Of a DNA stretch of 64,000 nt, positions 56,990 to 64,000 are shown in pieces. A program made the position numbers and the translations under genes. The notes under the pieces were generated by a model. That model worked only from the letters and a program-made list of their open reading frames with translations, did no database searches and was not told the DNA's origin. Source of the stretch: Amoebidium appalachense (taxonomy: Eukaryota; Ichthyosporea); contig CAVNZM010000002.1 of NCBI GenBank assembly GCA_963693365.1, positions 6,758,001 through 6,822,000 on the forward strand. Reading direction: 5' to 3'. Numbering within the stretch: the first letter of the stretch is position 1; every line of letters begins with the position of its first letter.

Positions 56990-57125
56990 GCGCCGCGGCT
57001 CAGTCGTGAGCCGCAGCCCGCGGCTGTCGCGTATGATATTGATCTGATCATATGTACGCGGCGCCTCAGTCGCGAGCCGCAGCCCGCGGCTGTCGCGTAT
57101 AATATTGATCTGATGATATGTACAC
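56990..57125. repeat. Two tandem 66-bp units with GC-rich hairpin
   Basis: TCAGTCG occurs at 57000 and 57066. Each unit has GAGCCGCAGCCCGCGGCTGT (self-complementary around CAGCCCGCGGCTG) followed by GATATTGATCTGAT. Confidence 0.8.
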
Positions 57126-57325
57126 AATATCTACGTGATCGCTATGATATGTACAGTATATTCGTAATAGTAAACATGTACGGCGTGTACAGATGTTTAC
57201 AACGGGCGGGGTGTACCACACTGCATTGGTGTTTTGTTAGAAGCACTCTTCAAGTTGTCTCAAACCTATGGTAGAGATGTGGTTAATGGGCACCTTTCAT
57301 ATGGTTTTTCTCGACTAGAGGTCTC

Positions 57326-58060
57326 TTGCAGGGTCCATTGCTTAGCCCCTTTTTGTTTAACCTATTTATAGATGATTTGGCTGTCAAGATTTATGCCGAA
57401 AACGATGACCCTATTAATAACTTTCCGCCTGCACTTCTCTATGCTGATGATCTGTCCCTCCTTGCCCGTACCCCTAGATGCCTGCAAAGATTGTTCGATG
57501 TAGTGTCAGAGTGGTGCAAGGCAAACCTTATGATCCTTAACATAGACAAATGTGGTGTTCTTGTACCTGATATAGCCAACAATTTACACACATTTACATT
57601 ATCATCTAAAAATGTACCTCTAGTTCCAGAATACAAATATCTCGGTGTTCCGGTTAATTCTGTTGGTGTTATGTTTTCCCATATGGTTGAAAAGAGGGTA
57701 GAGCTGGCACGCGGTTAGCTTTCTTCTCGGCTAATATTTTTAAAGACACACCCCTCCATCCTTCGATTAGAATTACATTTATTCTCACTTTTGTCTTCCC
57801 GGCATGTGAATACTAGTATTGTTTACCCCTTCTCGCCGCTTGGATAAAGAAAGAGAGAACTAGAGCGCTTAAACCCCTGGCAAATTTCCTTGAAGCAGAA
57901 GTTGCCTCCTTTCTATCTAACAACTGTTGTAAACCTGGGCCTGTAACGCTCTCGATATATGGTCTGGTCCCAATAGCTGCTAGAGTATCCCATCTCGCGC
58001 TGAAATTCAATAAGCACATAAGCCGCTTAAAGAAGTATTTGCCCTCCCACCCTCTCTTCT
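57326..58060 (+). pseudogene. Non-LTR retrotransposon reverse transcriptase fragment
   Basis: The open part (57326-57718) carries the RT blocks QGPLLSPFLFNLFIDDL, the catalytic LLYADDLSLL (57434-57463) and a later YLGVPVN block, in the order and spacing seen in LINE-type reverse transcriptases. It is closed by a stop and the similarity continues in other frames to about 58060 (WIKKERTRALKPLANFLEAE). The 5' two-thirds, including any endonuclease, are missing. LINE machinery of this general kind would be needed for the retrocopy at 15.1 kb. Confidence 0.8.
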
Positions 58061-58277
58061 CTATCCACCTATCCCCTCTTTCCTTCCCTCTCTCTCTCCT
58101 TCTCCCCCGGGCACAAATACAAATAGACCCCACAAAAGTGTGTGTGTGACTTGGTACTGCCACTTACTTTTTAGACATGTACATAATCACAAAATAATTA
58201 CGCAATATAACAAATGGAAAAAGATGCCACACGACACTAGACCCGATGAAAGCGTACACCTTGAATAACTAAGCCTT

Positions 58278-58655
58278 ATGTCTCGGTTTATATATAATGA
58301 CCGCCTTAACCATATTACCAAATATGGCACTCGCAAATGTGTAACACCTAAATACACATTACCTTCCTGTAGAATAGGTCTTTCTCTAACTGATGGTATT
58401 ATTGATCACATACCACGCTTTTACTGTACACGTGCTATACAGTGGAGATCTAACTTAATAAGTATAAGGTGGCATCATTTGCATGCCCAAACAACACACA
58501 CACACACACACCAGTTTAAACGATCATGTATCGTCAAATGTAGTTTAATAGACCACATTATACCGCAACACACACACTGTGACACGACACATTCACAACA
58601 GACACCCAGAAAGATAGCCTACCTGAAAATTACAACATCCTTGATTTTATACTAA
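58278..58655 (+). pseudogene. Probable C-terminal remnant of a non-LTR retrotransposon
   Basis: The 125-codon frame contains SCRIGLSLTDGIIDHIPRFYC, reminiscent of the terminal Cys-His knuckle of LINE proteins. It lies downstream of the RT fragment on the same strand. The second half is diluted by CA repeats. The assignment rests mainly on position. Confidence 0.35.
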
Positions 58656-58726
58656 ACACGCGTAACTACGACCTGTTTATTAGATGTATTGATTGGCTTG
58701 AGAAACACGTCATTACAAAACTCTAG

Positions 58727-58990
<264 letters not shown>

Positions 58991-59371
58991 AGAAACGGGG
59001 AACCCCAACTCATTGATTTTTCTTAGTCTCTATGGTGTCTCGTAGAGAAAGTAAACCCTGATATATAATCATCACCAGACATCTATGTACGTGATCATGA
59101 TATACCGCCAAGGGGATATTCCGAGCAAAAACCCCTCATACCTGAGACTGGTCTCTCTTTGCCTCGAGTAAACAGCGTAAATCCCCCATACCCATGTCTC
59201 TCATAACTGTGACACTGTGTTTTACGTGCCTGCGCATCATGTGTGGTCCGTACGCCCAACAGTGTAACCCCAACATACACAAGAAATCATACAATCACAC
59301 ACCGGTCCCACCTTCCGTGTGTCTATTTGTCCCTAGGCAACATCCCGTATACAGTACGTGCAACCCGTCCT

Positions 59372-59402
<31 letters not shown>

Positions 59403-59699
59403 GCCCCTCGCCCCTTCTCCTCCCCCAAATCTCTCTCCTTCAAATTCACACCCAGGATAAACCCAGGATAAACCCTCAATCCCCCTTCATCGCCACCACC
59501 TCCCCCTCCACCGCACCATCACTCTCCCCCAAACCCGACCTCTGTGTTGTTGACGGAGGTAGGTCTATACGAAGGAAGCCCTAGGTATAGGGAGATCGGA
59601 TGATAACCGGCTAAAAAAATACAATAATTGATAATAATTTACAAAAATAAAAAACATAAACCCAATAACCATAACCCTATGTGTGTCTGGGCCCTAAAT
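58991..59699. other. Non-coding stretch with C-run, no gene recognised
   Basis: A C-run at 59374-59400 and pyrimidine-rich sequence to 59500; the rest shows no coding signal. Confidence 0.4.
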
Positions 59700-59752
59700 G
59701 GGGGGGCTGCCGCCCCCCCAACCCCCCGCTAAAGGGGCCTGACGGCCCCTTT
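59700..59752. repeat. Twin perfect hairpins
   Basis: Hairpin 1 (59700-59719) pairs GGGGGGGC with GCCCCCCC around TGCC. Hairpin 2 (59731-59752) pairs AAAGGGGCC with GGCCCCTTT around TGAC. They are separated by 11 bases. Function unknown. Confidence 0.85.
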
Positions 59753-60440
59753 ATGTCGCTTGGGGATCGAATCGTTCTCCCCTGATTTTACGTCATCGGA
59801 TCGTGTTTTGTCCAATCAGGTGCGCGGGGACTTCCGGCGTATGGACTTGGGTGTTGTTGACGTGTTCCTCCCGGGCAATCTCCGTGCGATTCGCGCCACG
59901 AACGCAGGTGAAGACCTATTCCTCTTGATCGTCGAATCAGCGACCGAGGGCCTCCCAAGCTCCAAATCAGCAGAGTTTCCCTGTGTGTGTCTCCTCGTAG
60001 GAGGGGTGGCACCCGCGTCGGCGCGGTTTCTCTCCCCCGATGTTTTCTCCCCGAAATGGATGTATTCCTGTTGAAGCCTTTGCATGATTCTCTTCATCTC
60101 CCGCCTCGAAGGCGTAACTTCAATCCCCCCCGCGCGCGAACCAAACCCATCCTCGTTCCCTGCCATCCCTCCTGAACCTGAGCCCATTGCACCCGAGAGG
60201 AACCCCGGGCTGCGTGGTTTCACCCTGGGTGATGGGTGTGTGTGCACGTCAGGTGTGCGGCTGTTGGGGGCCTATCTGCCGTGTATTGCTGCACGTATGG
60301 CTATAACTTCTCCTCAACCTCCTTTTGTACCCTCACTAGAAGGGTCTGTACACTCTCTGGCCCAATTTCGTGCCTCTCTTGGCCCAGTCCGTTCAAGCCG
60401 TTGGAGCTGCAAAGGAGGGGGAGGAGGGGTGGGAGTGGGG
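59753..60440. other. GC-rich stretch, possible short gene on either strand
   Basis: Overlapping open frames exist on both strands (plus 59760-60074; minus 59816-60247). Neither shows a domain I recognise, so I make no call. Confidence 0.25.
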
Positions 60441-60447
60441 GGAGGGG

Positions 60448-60448
<1 letters not shown>

Positions 60449-60482
<34 letters not shown>

Positions 60483-60729
60483 GAAGTGGCAGGGGGAGGG
60501 GGGAGAGGGGAGGAGAGTTAGAACTTGTTATAGAGTACGAAGACAACGTCAGCGGGTGCCCTCCGCGGGGGGGGGGGGGGGGGGGGGGGGGGGGGATATG
60601 GGTGCGTGTTGATAAAATCTACCAATGTGCGTCGTGGCTGAATACACATCCACCCACCCACCTCCCCACCCACCCTTCTCTCCCCACGCACACACACGCG
60701 CGCGCGCGCTCACCTACGCACACGTGCGT

Positions 60730-60789
<60 letters not shown>

Positions 60790-60890
60790 GTGTCCGTGTG
60801 TACGTGTGTGTGTGTGTTTGTATGTGTGTACGTGTGTGTGCGGCGCCTGTTTTGTGTGTGTGCGCGCGTGCGCACGCGCCGAGTGTGTAC

Positions 60891-60943
<53 letters not shown>

Positions 60944-60962
60944 ATTTGTATGTGTGTACGTG
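60449..60962. repeat. Poly-G, CA and GT tracts
   Basis: G-runs at 60449-60481 and 60567-60595; CA 60733-60790; GT 60898-60941. The 60517-60565 part has a faint match (GAGTACGAAGACAACG) to the dispersed intronic element. Confidence 0.85.
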
Positions 60963-61437
60963 TGTGTTCGTAGGTGCTGCACACTACAGAGATCCAGCAC
61001 ATAAAAGTTTACCAAAGCAGCAGGAAAGTTACAATACCTTGGTAGAGTGTGCAATACCTTGGTAGAGGCACCCAAAGGGGCAGATGTGAACACTACTTCT
61101 CTGCACAACGTCTGCCTTTGTCTAGCACGAGGTCTCGTATACATGCATGCATTCATGCTCTCGCGTGTCTGCATGTTCCGGCATGAACTTCATACGCCTT
61201 GACGAGTACATGCAACCCTCTCAACAGGTGAATGATTTCTCAAGTGTGCCCTTCTCTACGTGTGAGTATCTCGGTGTGGACACGTGCGGTGGGGTGTATC
61301 TTGGTGACGAACAGGGCTGTTGTGGACAACCACATGAGGTGCATGCAGCCCCTACCCTGCACACCACCCTCAGCCACGTGTTTCATGACCAGGCCACCAC
61401 AGCCACTACGAGGCGACCATGGGCTGGAGCACCACTG

Positions 61438-61490
<53 letters not shown>

Positions 61491-62784
61491 CTCTCTCTCT
61501 CTCTCTCTCCCCCCCCCCCCCCCCCCCCCCCCCCCTCGCCATTCAGCCTCGCACAACCATCTTCACACAATAACCCCTCATTAAGTTCCGGTTTGTGTGT
61601 AGAATCTAGAGTCATTGCCCGAGGAGATCTGTGTGACTGAAGATAGTGAGCCGAGGCGATGCGGTTACCCACTTGAACGAGCCTTTCAGCAGACCAGCGC
61701 ACTTGAACTTGGATGACGTGGAATAAAGAAAACAAAGAAGATAGAAACATGACCTGAAAGGGGGGGGCGGGGGGCGGGGGGGGGGATCAAACAGTTTTTC
61801 CACCCGCGTTTCGTCATCAGAGACCTAAAGAATGGTTCCGTCACAAAGACCTCAGATGCCATTGCGAGCTACTTCATCTGGCCATCGTATTTGCAAAGGT
61901 TGCTTATGCTAGCAAGAACTGTAGGTGGATGTTTGGACTGAAGGAGGGGCCTTGGCATACAGATGCCAACGGGAATTCCTCCCTATAAGCCATCTGTGTG
62001 CTTTTCCTATCTCCAGCATATGACGTAAGGTCGAGAACGCCCTGGACATCAATAGCCGTGCTTGAATGTCTCCAAGTAAGTGAAGGTCAAAGCCATGCCT
62101 AATGTGATTGTACTCTTCCACGGGTATGGTTAACACGTGACTGAAAGGACAGCGAAAAGAAGTGGCACATCATGCAGGTGCTGTGGGGGTGCAAGTCGTA
62201 AACATACACAAAACGCAATTATTCTCACATAAGGATTTACTGTACTGGCAAGACTTTCTCTGTCACAGTGGCAGTGTGCAAGGAGTTCACTGGTTTAAAG
62301 CAACCTACGTTCCAGCTGTATTGTGCACCCTTGTACATTTTGACAGCTAGCCATGCAAACCAGCCCAAACAAAATCCTCCTCTAGGTCATCTTGCAGAAG
62401 GCCACCTGTGCCATCGGAAAGGAAAACAGCACCAGCATGCATGAAAAAGAAAAAAAAATGCTAGCCATCCAATCCTGCAGCCCAAACGAGCCAATAGAAA
62501 GAAGCTGGTCAGGCAGTGAAACGTTATTAGAGGCGAGGTATCTAGCTGTGAAACAATCTGACAGGTACGTCGGAACTGCGAGCACGTGCACAAGGTACCC
62601 ACAACCAGTCACAACGTGTCTCTGACAAGAGCCCCGAGCACCGAAAGGGCACAGTAACCAACAGGGACTTAAGCACATCCAACATCTCGATCACTGTATG
62701 GGTAGACACCATCACCAGGCCCTGCCAGTCCACCTCAACACCCCCCATGCATCCCTATTCACCACGCTACCTATTGCTCAACCG
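60963..62784. other. Mostly non-coding stretch with microsatellites
   Basis: (CA)n (61439-61487), CT and poly-C (61488-61535) lie mid-way. An open segment at 61147-61430 and others near 61.8 and 62.4 kb could not be tied to any family. No gene is supported. Confidence 0.35.
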
Positions 62785-63534
62785 CTAGACATCCTTCGGC
62801 ACGACGTCGTCAACAAGTTGCTGGTTGATCCCTGCAGCTCGGCAAGCGCATTCAAAGCTGATGCGTTGCTCTTCAGTGTGAAACACGCCGTCGGGATCGG
62901 GAATTGCTAAAACTTCAAGGAACTGGTGATGGTGCATGGACGAAAACGCCATAAGGTTCTTGAAAGCGCTGATGACAATCTTGCGTCTCTCTTCGGTAGG
63001 GATAGCTTTGGCAACCTCGCCCAGAAATTCCCGACTACGGGCGAAGTCGGTTAGTGCCTCGGTTGTTGTAATTATTTTTTGCGCTGCAGATTCTCCCTGG
63101 GTTGTCCGCATTCTCGCCCTCTGTTCATCAGCAATGACCTCGAGCACAAAACGCACCGAGAGCTTCTGTTCTTGCAACTTGGAGTTTCTCAGCTGGTTCT
63201 CGAGGGTGTTGACTCTGTCCTTCGCAGCCCCAACTTCATCCTTCGCAGCCACAACTTCATCCTTCGCAGCCACAACTTCATCCTTCGCAGCCACAACTTC
63301 AGCCTTCGCAGCCAACGCCTGGCTAAGAGCTGCGTCCTTCCCAGCCAACGCCTGGCTAACAGCTGCGTCCTTCTCGAAATACAACCGCCGCCAGAACTCC
63401 ACTGATGAAGGATCAGAGGTAGTCAGGGTACTAAGGGCACGTGTGCGCCATGAGGCCACAGTACTCACACTACTGATCGTGCATGCGGCGTGGCGCAAAA
63501 GAATGCGCGGTCGCATAAGCAAGGAGACAGCCAT
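62785..63534 (-). CDS. Single-exon coiled-coil protein with mitochondrial-type presequence
   Basis: A 249-residue frame starts at the ATG at 63534 and ends in TAG. The first 35 or so residues are rich in Arg, Ser, Ala and hydrophobics without acids (MAVSLLMRPRILLRHA), which fits a matrix-targeting presequence. Residues about 50-125 form a coiled coil built on exact heptads: AAKDEVV is repeated about four times, encoded by a 21-bp tandem DNA repeat (about 63217-63305), and ALAGKDAALSQ type repeats precede it. The C-terminal part (about 130-249) looks globular and acidic. Function unknown; possibly a member of a multigene family. Heptad copy number may vary between alleles. Confidence 0.65.
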   Translation of the reverse strand: MAVSLLMRPRILLRHAACTISSVSTVASWRTRALSTLTTSDPSSVEFWRRLYFEKDAAVSQALAGKDAALSQALAAKAEVVAAKDEVVAAKDEVVAAKDEVGAAKDRVNTLENQLRNSKLQEQKLSVRFVLEVIADEQRARMRTTQGESAAQKIITTTEALTDFARSREFLGEVAKAIPTEERRKIVISAFKNLMAFSSMHHHQFLEVLAIPDPDGVFHTEEQRISFECACRAAGINQQLVDDVVPKDV

Positions 63535-64000
63535 TCTTCCAAAGATGTAGTTAGTGCTTTGAAAAGACTACCGTCGATCAGTTACACGACTACTGTACAA
63601 TGGGCGGGTCAACGTTAGCACTGGACCTGTGTGATCAGCCCGCTGCCCGGGCCAGATGTCGATGGGCCCGGCGGCGCCTCCGCCCAGCCTGTAGGCAGGA
63701 CAGAAGTAATCGTGGCCGCAAGTCTGCAGGCAGCCAATCAGGATCTCAGAGTAGTCAGAGTAGCCAAACTAGTGTCTAATATTGGAATGTACACCAATGT
63801 AACGGATCTCATATGTGTTGTAGTGCTTCAAGTTATACCTGTTCTTCGTACAGTCATGTTAGGGGGGAGGGGGGGGGGGGGGGGGGGGGCTAGCTTTCAT
63901 TCCGAAGTTTACTGTAAAGAATTAAAATTTAGAATCTGAGTAATAGTACAGAGCCTTTGCACTTTTCTCTGTTTGTTAGGAATTCTTTGTGATCGAGAGT
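63535..64000. other. 5' flank of the coiled-coil gene, no other gene seen
   Basis: It includes a G-run (63861-63889). No TATA box obvious upstream of the minus-strand ATG. Confidence 0.35.

Noticed and set aside
59816-60247. 143-codon minus-strand gene
   Set aside because: Open also on the opposite strand because of GC-rich composition; no recognisable domain.
61147-61430. Open segment before a CA repeat as an exon
   Set aside because: Splice sites and family are both missing; cannot be supported.

Overview
The window is nuclear DNA of a eukaryote, probably a protist or another non-model lineage. Spliced genes with GT-AG introns, LTR and non-LTR retroelements, tRNA-derived sequence, long microsatellites and three satellite arrays all show this. 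I cannot place the species. Low-complexity DNA (homopolymeric C/G, CA/GT, CT, CCCT) is extreme and fills most introns, so many long open frames are only repeat translations.

Layout. At 1-3.8 kb there is a TATA-driven, apparently non-coding transcription unit with one intron. A spliced, poly-A-tailed retrocopy of it, with a 10-bp target duplication, lies at 15.1 kb. At 3.8-10.6 kb a nearly pristine Ty1/copia element sits inside a pyrimidine microsatellite (two 935-bp LTRs with one difference seen, 5-bp target duplication). From 10.6 to 16.5 kb there is simple repeat and unannotated DNA. At 16.6-17.7 kb is the start of a single-zinc-finger gene. At 20.6-29.9 kb (minus) is a ten-exon casein kinase II alpha gene. 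It is divergent across 1 kb from a ten-exon ATP-grasp ligase gene (30.9-36.8 kb, plus) that resembles carnosine synthase.

At 37.4-43.6 kb lies a decayed Polinton/Maverick-type element: a protein-primed family B DNA polymerase pseudogene followed by an intact gene for a VLTF3-like late transcription factor of the kind found in large DNA viruses. The polymerase gene is split by a 656-bp LTR element whose LTRs each contain a full tRNA cloverleaf. This tRNA-bearing terminal-repeat retrotransposon in miniature is the most striking item in the window.

From 43.7 to 56.4 kb come GATATC-rich DNA, an unrecognised acidic gene (minus), and a transposase-derived gene (plus) carrying an in-frame TGA. Three sequence-unrelated satellites here all have a period near 185 bp. 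From 57 to 64 kb there are non-LTR retrotransposon remnants, twin hairpins and a single-exon coiled-coil gene with a mitochondrial-type N-terminus.

Cross-cutting signals. A roughly 110-bp dispersed element flanked by C-runs occurs in introns of three genes, always in the same orientation relative to transcription, which is introner-like. Intron sense strands are strongly pyrimidine-biased. The miniature LTR element and the copia element share their polypurine tract and LTR start, so copia enzymes may mobilise both.
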